A stretch of DNA of 64,000 nt from Alloboseaceae bacterium BT-24-1 (GCA_025846845.1 JAOYTL010000008.1:124001-188000), one strand, 5' to 3'. Positions 41,899 to 51,193 are shown, counted from the first letter of the stretch. Notes: a model not told the origin generated them from the sequence alone. Numbers and translations are program-made.

Positions 41899-43107
41899 TC
41901 AGTTCGTCCGCGGGCCGAGATCGCGCGGGGCCGCGTTGACGGTGACGATCTGGCCGTTGCGCAATTCGAGCACGGCAAGACCACGCTCGTTCAGCCCGTC
42001 CGGACGGAAGCGGAAGACGCCGTCGGCGCCGGCAAAGCCCGAGGCATTGGTCAGCACGCTTTCGGAGAAGCGCTGGCTGCCCTGGGTCCGGGCGAGCGCC
42101 GCCGCCAGCGAGACCGCGTCATAGGACAGCGTCGCGGTGCGGGTCGGGGCGCTGTTGAAGCGCTTCTGGTAGCGACCGGAGAAGGCGTTGAAGCCGGCGG
42201 TGTCGGGCGAGGCGAACCAGCCGCCCTGGATCGCCGGAACGCGCGCGACATTGGCGTCGTTCCAGACGCCGGTGCCGAGCGGCTTGACCTTGGCCGGGTC
42301 ATAGCCCGCCTGCTGCAGGAGAAGTCCGAGCGGCGGCATCGCCGCGGCATCGGCCGGCACGAACAACGCATCCGCCTGCTGCAGCGCCGGCACGAGACGC
42401 GTGGCGGCAGCGCGCATGCTGTTCTGGTCGGAGCCGAAGCGCTCGATCACCACGACACGGGCACCCTGATTGGCGACCGCCTGCTGGAAGGCGCCTTCGA
42501 CGACCTTGCCATAGGCGGTCTCGGGAACCAGCGCGGCGAAGGATTTGCGCCCCTGCGCCGAGGCATAGGCGATGACGCGGTTGACGTCGTTCTCCGGTGG
42601 GAAGGAGAGGAGGTAGATGCCGCGCGAGGCGACATTGCTGTCGCTGGAGAAGGCCATGACCGGCTTGCCGGCACCACGGGCGACCTGACCGACGGCCTGT
42701 ACGGACGGCGCGAAGAGCGGTCCGATGATCAGCTCGGCGCCCTCGCGGAGGGCCTCCTGCGCCGCGGCCTGGGCGCCCTCCGGCGTGCCGCGATCATCCT
42801 TGACCAGCAAGGTGAGGTCGGCGCCAGGGAATTCGGCGAGCGCCATTTCGGCGGCGTTCTTGAGCGAGTTGCCGACGGTCGCGCCCGAGCCCTCGGCGGT
42901 CAGCGGCAGGATCAGCCCGACCTTGACCGAGCCGGTGCCGATGGTCGGACCGCTGGGCTGGGCACTGCCGCCCTGCGGCGTCGTCTGGCTGTCGAAGCCG
43001 GGAAGGCCGCCAGTTCCGCCGCTGCAGGCCGCGAGCACGGCGCCGACGCCGGACAACAGGATCAGTCGACGGCTCGGCGGGACGAGGAGCTTCAAGTGAC
43101 GCGACAC
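41899..43107 (-). CDS. LpoA-like penicillin-binding protein activator lipoprotein
   Basis: This 402-residue lipoprotein has signal RRLILLSGVGAVLAAC. The rest is a periplasmic-binding-protein fold (VKVGLILPLTAEGSGATVGNSLKN..., ELIIGPLFAPSVQAVGQVA, GKPVMAFSSDSNVA). The family (Peripla_BP_6, LpoA/YraM) includes outer-membrane activators of PBP1a, and in many proteobacteria it lies beside rsmI and yraN, as here. It lacks the TPR half of E. coli LpoA. Both candidate starts are GTG; the one at 43107 has the better-spaced GGAG. It is divergent from rsmI. Confidence 0.85.
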   Translation of the reverse strand: MSRHLKLLVPPSRRLILLSGVGAVLAACSGGTGGLPGFDSQTTPQGGSAQPSGPTIGTGSVKVGLILPLTAEGSGATVGNSLKNAAEMALAEFPGADLTLLVKDDRGTPEGAQAAAQEALREGAELIIGPLFAPSVQAVGQVARGAGKPVMAFSSDSNVASRGIYLLSFPPENDVNRVIAYASAQGRKSFAALVPETAYGKVVEGAFQQAVANQGARVVVIERFGSDQNSMRAAATRLVPALQQADALFVPADAAAMPPLGLLLQQAGYDPAKVKPLGTGVWNDANVARVPAIQGGWFASPDTAGFNAFSGRYQKRFNSAPTRTATLSYDAVSLAAALARTQGSQRFSESVLTNASGFAGADGVFRFRPDGLNERGLAVLELRNGQIVTVNAAPRDLGPRTN

Positions 43108-43279
43108 GGTTTTCGTCTCCACTCCTCGGCGAGACGCAAGGCAAGCTCGCGCCAGCTGAATGTCTTGTCCCGAACCGTGAACAAGTCCTGCCAGTGAGCG
43201 AAGCTATTTTCAAGTTGTTAACTCTAGGTTGCCGGGCCAGCGGTGGCATCTTGCCGAGCGCTGTGGCAGTTTCGCCGCC

Positions 43280-44200
43280 ATGTCCGGCCCCGTATCCGCC
43301 CCGCCCGCCACAGGTCGCGCTCCGAGCTATACGGCCTTCGGACTTCGGGCCGAAGCCGAACCGCTCGCACCCGGCCTCCACATCGTCGCAACGCCGATCG
43401 GCAACCTGAAGGACATCTCCTTCCGGGCGCTGTCGACGCTCGCGGCCGCCGATGCCGTGCTGGCCGAGGATACCAGGACCTCGAAGACGCTGCTGGCGCA
43501 TTACGGCATCGCGACGCCGCTCCTGCCCTATCACGAGCACAACGCGGCGCAGATGCGCCCAAAAATCCTCGAGCGGCTGCGCCAGGGCGGCAAGCTCGCG
43601 CTGATCTCGGACGCGGGCACGCCGCTGGTCTCCGATCCCGGCTACAAGCTCGTCGCCGAGGTGGTCGAGGAAGGGTTGCCGGTCACCGGCATCCCCGGGC
43701 CCTCGGCCGTGCTGGCGGCGCTGGTGCTGGCGGGGCTGCCGACCGACCGCTTCTTCTTCGAGGGTTTTTTGCCGCCGAAGAGCGCGGCACGGAAAGCCCG
43801 GCTGACCGAGCTTGCCGCCATTCCCGGCACGCTCGTTTTCTTCGAATCGCCGCGCCGGCTTGCGGAAATGCTGTCTGACGCCGCCGCAGTGCTGGGCGCC
43901 CGGCCCGGCGCGGTCGCGCGCGAATTGACCAAGTATTACGAGAATGTCCGCCGTGGGCTGCTGTCCGAACTTGCAGCGCATTATGCCGAGGCCGAGGAGG
44001 CCCGCGGCGAGATCGTCGTGCTGATCGGCCCGCCCGACGCCTCCGCCGCGGCCGCGCAGGGCGACACGCTCGACGAGGCGCTGCGCGTCGCGCTCGAAAA
44101 GGTCTCGCTGAAGGAAGCGGTGGCACAGGTCGCGGCCGCGAGCGGGCAGCCGCGCCGCGTCGTCTACGCCCGCGCCCTCGAATTGACCCGCGCGCCATGA
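43280..44200 (+). CDS. rsmI: 16S rRNA (cytidine-1402-2'-O)-methyltransferase
   Basis: RsmI methylates the ribose of C1402 in the ribosomal decoding centre. The 306-residue SAM-dependent tetrapyrrole-methylase-fold protein has IVATPIGNLKDISFRAL, EDTRTSKTLLAHYGI, SDAGTPLVSDPG and GIPGPSAVLAAL. A C-terminal helical domain ends VAAASGQPRRVVYARAL. The start MSGPVSAPP is preferred over an upstream ATG. Its stop overlaps yraN as ATGA. Confidence 0.95.
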   Translation: MSGPVSAPPATGRAPSYTAFGLRAEAEPLAPGLHIVATPIGNLKDISFRALSTLAAADAVLAEDTRTSKTLLAHYGIATPLLPYHEHNAAQMRPKILERLRQGGKLALISDAGTPLVSDPGYKLVAEVVEEGLPVTGIPGPSAVLAALVLAGLPTDRFFFEGFLPPKSAARKARLTELAAIPGTLVFFESPRRLAEMLSDAAAVLGARPGAVARELTKYYENVRRGLLSELAAHYAEAEEARGEIVVLIGPPDASAAAAQGDTLDEALRVALEKVSLKEAVAQVAAASGQPRRVVYARALELTRAP

Positions 44201-44577
44201 GCGAGGCGCTGCGCAGCCGGCGCGCGCGCCTGTCCGGCCTCGCCGGTCGCCGCGGCGAATGGCTCGCTGTCGCCTTCCTCACCATCAAGGGCTATCGCCT
44301 GCTGCAGCGCCGCTTCGGCGGCAAGGGCGGCGAGATCGACCTGATCATGGCGCGCGGCGACGATATCGTCTTCGTCGAGGTCAAGGCGCGCGCATCGCTC
44401 GACGATGCAGCCATGGCGATCACGCCGGACAAGCGCCGGCTGATCGAAGCGCGCATCCGGCAATGGCTGGCGCGCAATCCCTGGGCGATGCAGCGGAATC
44501 TTCGCGCCGACGCCGTCTTCCTCGCGCCCTGGCGCCTGCCCCGTCATGTCCCCCGCGTGTTCGAGCTCGTGCTCTGA
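44197..44577 (+). CDS. yraN: YraN family endonuclease-like protein (UPF0102)
   Basis: This 126-residue protein has an Archaeal-Holliday-junction-resolvase-like nuclease fold. The catalytic pattern is GGKGGEIDLIMARGDDIVFVEVKAR, with Glu-x-Asp and Glu-x-Lys in the expected spacing. Its cellular function is uncertain. It overlaps rsmI by four bases and precedes gshB, the usual neighbourhood in proteobacteria. Confidence 0.95.
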   Translation: MSEALRSRRARLSGLAGRRGEWLAVAFLTIKGYRLLQRRFGGKGGEIDLIMARGDDIVFVEVKARASLDDAAMAITPDKRRLIEARIRQWLARNPWAMQRNLRADAVFLAPWRLPRHVPRVFELVL

Positions 44578-44648
44578 CGCAAGGCAGAGCCCCTTGCATG
44601 AGCGGGCTGCCGCAGCCGATATAACGGCCGCAACCGGAGCTTTCGTCC

Positions 44649-45596
44649 ATGCCGCTGAACGTCGCCATCCAGATGGACCCGATCGGACAAGTCCGCATCG
44701 CCGGCGACACCGGCTTTTCGCTGATGCTGGAAGCGCAGGCGCGCGGCCACAGGCTCTTCACCTACACGCCCGACAAGCTGACCCTGCGCGACGGCAAGGT
44801 CACCGCCGTGATCAGCCCGGTCGAAGTGCGCGATGTCGAAGGCGACCATTATACGCTTGGCGCGCCCGAGCGCACCGACCTCTCGACGCTGGACGTGGTG
44901 CTGCTGCGCCAGGACCCTCCCTTCGACATGGCCTATGTTTCCTCGACGCATATGCTCGAGCGCATCCATCCGAAGACGCTGGTGGTCAACGATCCGACAG
45001 AGGTCCGCAACGCGCCGGAAAAGCTCTTTGTCACGCATTTCCCCGATCTGATGCCGCCGACACTGATCACGCGCGACCGCGCCGAGATCGAGGCCTTCCG
45101 CGAGGAGTTCGGCGACATCGTCATGAAGCCGCTCTACGGCCATGGCGGCGCGACCGTGTTCAAGACCGGCAAAGGCGACCCGAATTTCGGCTCGCTCTAC
45201 GACCTGTTCTCCAACCTCTTCCGCGAGCCCTGGGTGGTCCAGGCCTTCCTGAAGGAGGTCTCCGAGGGCGACAAACGCATCATCCTGATCGACGGCAAGG
45301 CAGCAGGCGCGGTCAACCGCGTGCCGGCGGCGGGCGACCTGCGCGCCAACATGGTACGCGGCGGCGCCGCAAGGCCGACTGACCTCTCCAAGCGCGAGCT
45401 CGAAATCTGCGAGCGCATCGGCCCGGCACTGAGGGAGCGCGGCCTGCTGCTCGTCGGCATCGACGTGATCGGCGGCAAGCTGACCGAGATCAACGTCACC
45501 GCCCCGACCGGCGTGCGCGCCATCAAGAAGCTCGGCGGTCCCGATCTGGCGGCCCAGCTCTGGGACGTGATCGACGCGAAGCGCGCCGCAAAATAG
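44649..45596 (+). CDS. gshB: Glutathione synthetase
   Basis: The enzyme joins gamma-glutamylcysteine and glycine using ATP. The 315-residue ATP-grasp protein has AIQMDPIG near the N-terminus, MKPLYGHGGATVFK in the ATP-grasp core, and INVTAPTGVRAI at the metal and substrate site. GGAGC lies eight bases before ATG. Its stop is 1 base from the stop of the convergent ThiF-like gene. Confidence 0.95.
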   Translation: MPLNVAIQMDPIGQVRIAGDTGFSLMLEAQARGHRLFTYTPDKLTLRDGKVTAVISPVEVRDVEGDHYTLGAPERTDLSTLDVVLLRQDPPFDMAYVSSTHMLERIHPKTLVVNDPTEVRNAPEKLFVTHFPDLMPPTLITRDRAEIEAFREEFGDIVMKPLYGHGGATVFKTGKGDPNFGSLYDLFSNLFREPWVVQAFLKEVSEGDKRIILIDGKAAGAVNRVPAAGDLRANMVRGGAARPTDLSKRELEICERIGPALRERGLLLVGIDVIGGKLTEINVTAPTGVRAIKKLGGPDLAAQLWDVIDAKRAAK

Positions 45597-45597
45597 C

Positions 45598-46386
45598 TCA
45601 GGCAGCGACGCCGGCTGCCGTCCCGTTCAGCGGATTGTCCGGATCCCAGCCATATTTCATCGTCTCGAAGCGCATCGCCATCGCATCGACGAGCAGGAGC
45701 TTGCCGACCAGCGGCTCGCCGAAGCCGGTGATCGCGCGGATCACCTCCAGCGCCATCATCGAGCCCATGACGCCGGCGAGCGCACCGAGCACGCCGGCCT
45801 CGGCGCAAGGCGCGACTGTGCCGGGCGGCGGCTCCTGCGGGAACAGGCAGCGATAGGTCGGGTTGGGCCGCCCGTCCGAAGCCTTCTCATGCGCCCTAAT
45901 CGTGGTCAGCGAGCCGTCGAAGCGGCCGAGCGCCGCCGTCACCAGCGGCTTCTTCTCGTGGAAGCAGGCATCGGAGACGGCATAGCGCGTCGCGAAATTG
46001 TCCGAGCCGTCGGCGACGACATCGTAGAAGGCGACGAGGGCACGGGCGTTGTGTGGGTCGATCCGCGTGACGTATTCCTCGATCTCGACCCGCGGGTTGA
46101 GCCGCGTGACGAAGTTCGCTGCGGCGACCACCTTGCGCGCGCCGATATCCTCCGCCCCGAAGATGATCTGCCGCTGCAGGTTCGAGAGCGAAACGTGATC
46201 GTCGTCGACGATGCCTATCGTGCCGACGCCGGCGGCTGCCAGATAGGGAATCAGCGGCGCGCCCAAGCCGCCCGCGCCGATCACCAGAACCCGGGCGCGC
46301 TTGAGCTTCGCCTGGCCGGGGCCGCCGATCTCCGGCAGCACCAGATGGCGGGCATAGCGCTCGATCTCGGCCTCGTTCAGCGTCAT
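45598..46386 (-). CDS. MoeB/ThiF/HesA-family adenylyltransferase
   Basis: E1-like enzymes adenylate the C-terminal glycine of a sulfur-carrier protein (MoaD or ThiS). The 262-residue product has ARHLVLPEIGGPGQAKL, the nucleotide-binding VIGAGGLGAPLIPYLAAAGVG, DDDHVSLSNLQRQIIF, and the Asp in DNFATRYAVSDAC. The catalytic Cys region is YRCLFP...CAEAGVLG. The two CxxC zinc pairs of E. coli MoeB are not seen, and no rhodanese domain follows. MoeB or ThiF cannot be separated from context. Confidence 0.9.
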   Translation of the reverse strand: MTLNEAEIERYARHLVLPEIGGPGQAKLKRARVLVIGAGGLGAPLIPYLAAAGVGTIGIVDDDHVSLSNLQRQIIFGAEDIGARKVVAAANFVTRLNPRVEIEEYVTRIDPHNARALVAFYDVVADGSDNFATRYAVSDACFHEKKPLVTAALGRFDGSLTTIRAHEKASDGRPNPTYRCLFPQEPPPGTVAPCAEAGVLGALAGVMGSMMALEVIRAITGFGEPLVGKLLLVDAMAMRFETMKYGWDPDNPLNGTAAGVAA

Positions 46387-46517
46387 GGCGGCAAGCTAGG
46401 CTGAACTGCTCGCGCCAGCAATCGGGTGCGATGCCGGGGCAGGAAGCGGGTGTCTGCACCGCAGCGTACCTGCGACGAAAGGATCCGACAGTCTCGAACG
46501 ACAACAAAGGTCCCAAG

Positions 46518-47288
46518 ATGACAGCTCTCACCAACAAGGTCGCGATCGTGACCGGCGCCAGCTCCGGCATCGGCCGTGCCGCGGCGCTGCTTTTCGCCGC
46601 TGAAGGCGCCAGGCTCGTGATCACGGCGAGACGACAGGGCGAACTCGACGCCCTTGCCGCCGAGATCAAGGCGGCCGGCGGCGAGGCGGTGGCGATCGCC
46701 GGCGACATTCGCGAGGAGGCGCTGGCGCAGCGCCTGGTCGAAACTGCGACCGAGCGCTTCGGTGGGCTCGATATCGCCTTCAACAATGCCGGCACGGTCG
46801 GCGATCTCGGACCGGTCGCCGAGATGTCGCTGGCGACTTGGCACCAGCTGATCGAGACCAACCTGACCAGCGCCTTCCTGGGCGCGAAATACCAGGCGCC
46901 GGCGCTCGAGGCCCGCGGCGGCGGCTCGCTGATCTTCACCGCGAGCTTCGTCGGCTACACCGCCGGGCTCGCCGGCATGTCGGCCTATGCGGCGAGCAAG
47001 GCCGGACAGATCGGCCTTACGAAAGCGCTCGCGGCCGAGCTCGGCGGCAAGCGCATCCGGGTCAACGCCCTGCTGCCCGGCGGCACCGACACGCCGGCGA
47101 GCATCACGAATGATCCGGCATCCGGCCCCGAAGTCACCGCCTTCGTCGAGGGCATCCATGCGCTGAAACGGATGGCGCAGCCCGAGGAGATCGCCCGCGC
47201 GGCGCTCTTCCTTGCCTCGGACGCGTCGAGCTTCGTCACCGGCACAGCCTTCCTCGCCGATGGCGGCGTCTCGATCCAGCGCGGCTGA
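46518..47288 (+). CDS. Short-chain dehydrogenase/reductase
   Basis: This is a 256-residue classical SDR. The cofactor motif is GASSGIG with Arg at ITARR, favouring NADP(H). NNAG follows, with catalytic Ser in FTASFVG and YAASK supplying Tyr and Lys. C-terminal FLADGGVSIQRG is typical. The substrate is unknown. I chose the ATG before TALTNKVAIVTG; the longer frame adds a non-homologous leader. Confidence 0.92.
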   Translation: MTALTNKVAIVTGASSGIGRAAALLFAAEGARLVITARRQGELDALAAEIKAAGGEAVAIAGDIREEALAQRLVETATERFGGLDIAFNNAGTVGDLGPVAEMSLATWHQLIETNLTSAFLGAKYQAPALEARGGGSLIFTASFVGYTAGLAGMSAYAASKAGQIGLTKALAAELGGKRIRVNALLPGGTDTPASITNDPASGPEVTAFVEGIHALKRMAQPEEIARAALFLASDASSFVTGTAFLADGGVSIQRG

Positions 47289-47299
47289 GCGAACCGTTC

Positions 47300-47312
47300 A
47301 TATGTGACATAT
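47300..47312. promoter_or_regulatory. Candidate operator upstream of the nucleoside operon
   Basis: ATATGT-G-ACATAT is a perfect 13-base palindrome around a central G, standing out in GC-rich DNA. It lies 109 bases upstream of the BMP-family gene and just after the SDR stop. Which regulator uses it is unknown. Confidence 0.45.
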
Positions 47313-47320
47313 ATCGCCAG

Positions 47321-47338
47321 GCGGGCTCTCCAGCCCGC
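47321..47338 (+). terminator. Hairpin after the SDR gene
   Basis: GCGGGCT and AGCCCGC make 7-base arms around CTCC, followed only by TTGG rather than a full T-tract. It could be a weak terminator for the SDR gene or part of the leader of the nucleoside operon. Confidence 0.4.
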
Positions 47339-47420
47339 TTGGCCCCGCCGGCAAGCCGTGCCATCGTGATCGCAGGCAGGGATGGGGCAACCATTCCGCG
47401 CGTGACAGGGGAACGGCTCG

Positions 47421-48422
47421 ATGCAACTGAAATCTCTCGCGCTCGCGCTGGCGGGCGTCGCTCTTTCGGCCATGACGGCCATGGCCCAGACCGCCATCAA
47501 GCCGGCGATCGTCTATGACAAGGGCGGCAAGTTCGACAAATCCTTCAATGAGGGCGTCTTCGCCGGGGCTGAGAAGTTCAAGGCCGAGACCGGCGTCGAG
47601 TTCCGCGATTTCGAGCCGACCAATGACGCCCAGATCGAGCAGGCGCTGCGTCGCTTCGCCCGCGACGGCCATTCGCCGATCATCGCCGTCGGCTTCTCGC
47701 AGGCGACCGCGCTGCAGAAGGTTGCGGCCGAGTTCCCGAACCTGAAGTTCACCATCATCGACATGGTGGTCGAACTGCCGAACGTGCAATCGGTCGTGTT
47801 CAAGGAGCATGAGGCCTCCTACCTCGTCGGCCTCATCGCCAGCATGGGCTCGAAGACCGGCAAGGTCGGCTTCGTCGGCGGCATGGATATCCCGCTGATC
47901 CGCAAATTCGCCTGCGGCTATGTCCAGGGCGTCAAGGCCGGCAAGAAGGACGCCGAGATCTTCCAGAACATGACCGGCTCGACCCCGGCCGCCTGGAACG
48001 ACCCGGTCAAGGGCGGCGAACTCGCCAAGTCGCAGATCGACCGCGGCGCCGACGTGATCTACCACGCCGCCGGCGGCACCGGCATCGGCGTGCTGCGCGC
48101 CGCGGCGGACGCCGGCAAGCTCGGCATCGGCGTCGACTCCAACCAGAACATGCTGCACCCCGGCAAGGTGCTGACCTCGATGCTGAAGCGCGTCGACGTC
48201 GCCGCCTATACCTCGTTCAAGGAAGCGCGCGACGGCACCTGGAAGCCGGGCGTCTCGGTGCTCGGGCTGAAGGAAGAGGGCGTCGGCTGGGCGCTCGACG
48301 ACAACAACAAGGCGTTGATCACGCCCGAGATGAAGGCCGCCGCCGACAAGGCCCGGGCCGATATCATCGCCGGCACGGTCAAGGTCCACGACTACATGTC
48401 GGATTCCAAGTGCACGATGTGA
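47421..48422 (+). CDS. BMP-family nucleoside-binding protein of an ABC importer
   Basis: This 333-residue periplasmic binding protein has signal peptide MQLKSLALALAGVALSAMTAMA and mature start near QTAIKPAIVYDKGGKFDKSF. The BMP/Med family fold is shown by PIIAVGFSQATALQKVAAEFP and VGFVGGMDIPLIRKFACGY. Family members bind purine and pyrimidine nucleosides. The following ATPase, two permeases and nucleoside-degrading enzymes strongly support nucleoside uptake. It lacks the lipoprotein Cys found in Gram-positive homologues. Confidence 0.93.
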   Translation: MQLKSLALALAGVALSAMTAMAQTAIKPAIVYDKGGKFDKSFNEGVFAGAEKFKAETGVEFRDFEPTNDAQIEQALRRFARDGHSPIIAVGFSQATALQKVAAEFPNLKFTIIDMVVELPNVQSVVFKEHEASYLVGLIASMGSKTGKVGFVGGMDIPLIRKFACGYVQGVKAGKKDAEIFQNMTGSTPAAWNDPVKGGELAKSQIDRGADVIYHAAGGTGIGVLRAAADAGKLGIGVDSNQNMLHPGKVLTSMLKRVDVAAYTSFKEARDGTWKPGVSVLGLKEEGVGWALDDNNKALITPEMKAAADKARADIIAGTVKVHDYMSDSKCTM

Positions 48423-48435
48423 GCTTGCGCCGCCG

Positions 48436-49968
48436 GTGACGAGCCTGCCCCCTGCCATCGCGCTGATCGGCATCAGCAAGGCGTTCGGCCCGGTCAAGGC
48501 CAACAAGGACGTGTCGCTCACCATCGCCGCCGGCTCGATCCACGGCATCGTCGGCGAAAACGGCGCCGGCAAGTCGACGCTGATGTCGATCCTCTACGGT
48601 TTCTACGAGGCCGATTCCGGCGAGATCCGGGTGCGCGGCGAGCCACGCCGCATCCGTTCCTCCTCGGATGCGATCGCCGCCGGGATCGGCATGGTCCATC
48701 AGCATTTCATGCTGGTGGAGCCGCTCAGCGTGGTCGAGAACATCGTGCTCGGCGCCGAGGGCGGCGCGTTGCTCAAGGGCGGCATCGCCAAGGCAAGAGT
48801 GGAACTGGCGCGGCTCAGCCAGGAATACGGGCTCGCCATCGATCCCGACGCGATCGTCGGCGAGCTTTCTGTCGGCCTGCAGCAGCGCGTCGAGATCCTG
48901 AAGGCGCTCTATCGGGGCGCTGAGGTGCTGATCCTCGACGAGCCGACGGCAGTGCTGACCCCGGCCGAGGCCGACCAACTCTTCGAATTGCTCAGGGCGC
49001 TGAAGGCGCAGGGCAAGACAGTGATCCTGATCACCCACAAGCTGCGCGAGATCATGGCGGTGACGGACCGCGTCTCGGTGATGCGGCGCGGCGAGATGGT
49101 CGCCCATGTCGAGACGAACCGGACCTCGCCGGCCGAGCTCGCCGAGGCGATGGTCGGCCGGCGCGTGCTGCTGCGTGTCGAGAAGAGCCCGCGCCAGCGC
49201 GGCGCGCCGGTGCTGGAGGCCGCCGGCCTGACCGTGATCGACGAGCGCGGCTGCGAGACGCTGCGCGATGCGAGCCTCACTCTGCACGAAGGCGAGATCG
49301 TCGGCATCGCCGGCGTCGCCGGCAACGGCCAGAGCGAATTGCTCGACGTGCTCGCCGGTCTGACCCAACCGGCACGCGGCGTGATCCGGCTCGGCGGTAA
49401 GATCCTCAACGCCGCCGACCGTAACCCGGCCAATCTGCGCCGGCTCGGCCTGATGCACATTCCCGAAGACCGGCTCAGGACCGGCCTCGTCACCGCCTTC
49501 GCCGCGGCCGAGAATGCCATTCTCGGCTACCATGACGACCCGGCCTTCGGGCGCGGCCCCTTCCTGTCGCCGACATTGATCGAGCAGCATGCCCGCGCCG
49601 GCATGCAGGACTACGACGTCCGCCCGGTCGATCCCGGCTTGAAGACGGCGAAATTCTCCGGCGGCAACCAGCAGAAGATCGTACTCGCTCGCGAGATCGA
49701 GCGGGCGCCAAAAGTGCTGCTGGTCGGCCAGCCGACGCGCGGGGTCGATATCGGCGCGATCGAGTTCATCCATCGCCGGCTGATCGCGCTCCGCGATGCC
49801 GGCGTCGCGATCCTGCTCGTCTCTGTCGAGCTCGAGGAGGTGATGGCGTTGTCCGACCGCATCCTCGCCCTCTGCGGCGGCCAGATCACCGGCGAGCGCG
49901 AGGCGACCACCACCGACGAGCGCGATCTCGGCCTGCTGATGGCCGGCGTCAGCGAGCGCGCGGCATGA
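48436..49968 (+). CDS. Nucleoside ABC importer ATPase (double-domain)
   Basis: This 510-residue ATPase has two ABC modules. The first has intact Walker A GENGAGKST, VGLQQRVEILKALYRG and LILDEPTAVLTP. The second has the usual degenerate Walker A GVAGNGQSE, with FSGGNQQKIVLAREIERAP and a Walker B-like VLLVGQPTRGVD. This arrangement matches RbsA/YufO-type ATPases. Translation starts at GTG, 13 bases after the binding-protein stop. Its stop overlaps the first permease gene (ATGA). Confidence 0.95.
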   Translation: MTSLPPAIALIGISKAFGPVKANKDVSLTIAAGSIHGIVGENGAGKSTLMSILYGFYEADSGEIRVRGEPRRIRSSSDAIAAGIGMVHQHFMLVEPLSVVENIVLGAEGGALLKGGIAKARVELARLSQEYGLAIDPDAIVGELSVGLQQRVEILKALYRGAEVLILDEPTAVLTPAEADQLFELLRALKAQGKTVILITHKLREIMAVTDRVSVMRRGEMVAHVETNRTSPAELAEAMVGRRVLLRVEKSPRQRGAPVLEAAGLTVIDERGCETLRDASLTLHEGEIVGIAGVAGNGQSELLDVLAGLTQPARGVIRLGGKILNAADRNPANLRRLGLMHIPEDRLRTGLVTAFAAAENAILGYHDDPAFGRGPFLSPTLIEQHARAGMQDYDVRPVDPGLKTAKFSGGNQQKIVLAREIERAPKVLLVGQPTRGVDIGAIEFIHRRLIALRDAGVAILLVSVELEEVMALSDRILALCGGQITGEREATTTDERDLGLLMAGVSERAA

Positions 49969-51071
49969 GCGCGGCGCCGATAGATCTCCCGCGCTGGGCC
50001 GACACCGCGCTGGTGCCACTGGTTTCGGTCGCCGCGGCCCTCGTCGTCGCCGGGCTCGTCGTGCTCTCGATCGGCGAGAGCCCGCTGGAGGCGACGGCGC
50101 TCTTGCTGAAGGGCTCGCTCGGCAGTCTCGAAGGCCTCGGCTTCACGCTCTACTACACCACCAACTTCATCTTCACCGGCCTTGCCGTCGCCGTCGCCTT
50201 CCATGCCGGCCTGTTCAATATCGGCGGCGAGGGCCAGGCGACCATCGCCGGCATCTTCGCCGCTATCGCCTGTCTCTGGCTCGCACCGCTTCCGGGCATC
50301 CTCTTGGTGCCGCTCGCCATCCTCGCCGCGGCGGCGGGCGGCGCGCTTTGGGCCTTCATTCCCGGCTATCTGCAGGCGACGCGCGGCAGCCATGTCGTGA
50401 TCACCACAATCATGTTCAACTTCATCGCGGCGACGCTGATCGTCTATCTCCTGGTCGAGGTCATGGGGAAAACGGGCTCAATGCAGCCGGAGACCCCGGA
50501 TTTCCCGAAGCAGGCGGTGCTGACGCCGATCCACGAGCTGCTTGGTGCCTTCGGACTGAAGCTCCCTTCGACACCGCTCAACACCTCGTTCCTGCTGGCA
50601 CTGGCATCGCTCGTCGCGGTCTGGGCGTTGATCTACCGCTCCCGGCTCGGCTATGCGATCCGCACCGTCGGCGCCAATCCGCGCGCCGCTGCCTATGCCG
50701 GCATCTCGCCGGCGCGGATCATCATGGTGGCGATGGCGATCTCGGGCGCGCTCGCTGGCGGGCTCGCCGTCAACGAAGCCATGGGCGTGCAGCACCGGCT
50801 CGTGCTCGATTTCACCGCCGGCTATGGCTTCGTCGGTATCGCGGTGGCGTTGATGGGGCGCGGCCACCCGGTCGGCGTCAGCCTCGCCGCCTTGCTCTTC
50901 GGCGTGCTCTACCAAGGCGGGGCCGAGCTTTCCTTCGACAAGCCGACCATCACCCGCGACATGGTGGTGGTGATCGGCGGCATCGTCATCCTCTTCGCCG
51001 GGGCGCTCGACGGACTGTTCCGGCGGTTGGTGGCAACCTTGCTGTCCTCCGTCGCGAGGAAGCCCGCATGA
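49965..51071 (+). CDS. Nucleoside ABC importer permease 1
   Basis: This 368-residue inner-membrane permease of the BPD_transp_2 type has about eight hydrophobic helices. AFHAGLFNIGGEGQATIAGI and TVGANPRAAAYAGISPARI are hallmark segments of YufP-like permeases. It overlaps the ATPase stop by four bases. A palindromic repeat lies between it and permease 2, so the operon has acquired an element internally. Confidence 0.93.
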   Translation: MSAAPIDLPRWADTALVPLVSVAAALVVAGLVVLSIGESPLEATALLLKGSLGSLEGLGFTLYYTTNFIFTGLAVAVAFHAGLFNIGGEGQATIAGIFAAIACLWLAPLPGILLVPLAILAAAAGGALWAFIPGYLQATRGSHVVITTIMFNFIAATLIVYLLVEVMGKTGSMQPETPDFPKQAVLTPIHELLGAFGLKLPSTPLNTSFLLALASLVAVWALIYRSRLGYAIRTVGANPRAAAYAGISPARIIMVAMAISGALAGGLAVNEAMGVQHRLVLDFTAGYGFVGIAVALMGRGHPVGVSLAALLFGVLYQGGAELSFDKPTITRDMVVVIGGIVILFAGALDGLFRRLVATLLSSVARKPA

Positions 51072-51089
51072 TCACGATCGCCTCCGGCA

Positions 51090-51178
51090 CGTCATTGCGA
51101 GCGCAGCGAAGCAATCCAGGAGCGGCAGCGCTCGACGTCCCCCTGGATTGCTTCGTCGCTTCGCTCCTCGCAATGACG
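51090..51178. repeat. Palindromic repeat inside the nucleoside operon
   Basis: A left arm at 51090-51120 (CGTCATTGCGAGCGCAGCGA...) and a right arm at 51142-51178 (CCTGGATTGCTTCGTCGCTT...GCAATGACG) pair almost throughout. It fills the gap between the two permease genes, where the other genes overlap or abut. It may stabilise or cleave the polycistronic mRNA. Confidence 0.82.
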
Positions 51179-51193
51179 GTCAGGAGCTAGGCG

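Noticed and set aside
48379..50019. 546-codon minus-strand frame opposite the nucleoside ATPase
   Set aside because: It is antisense to a protein with all ABC motifs and lacks any recognisable domain.
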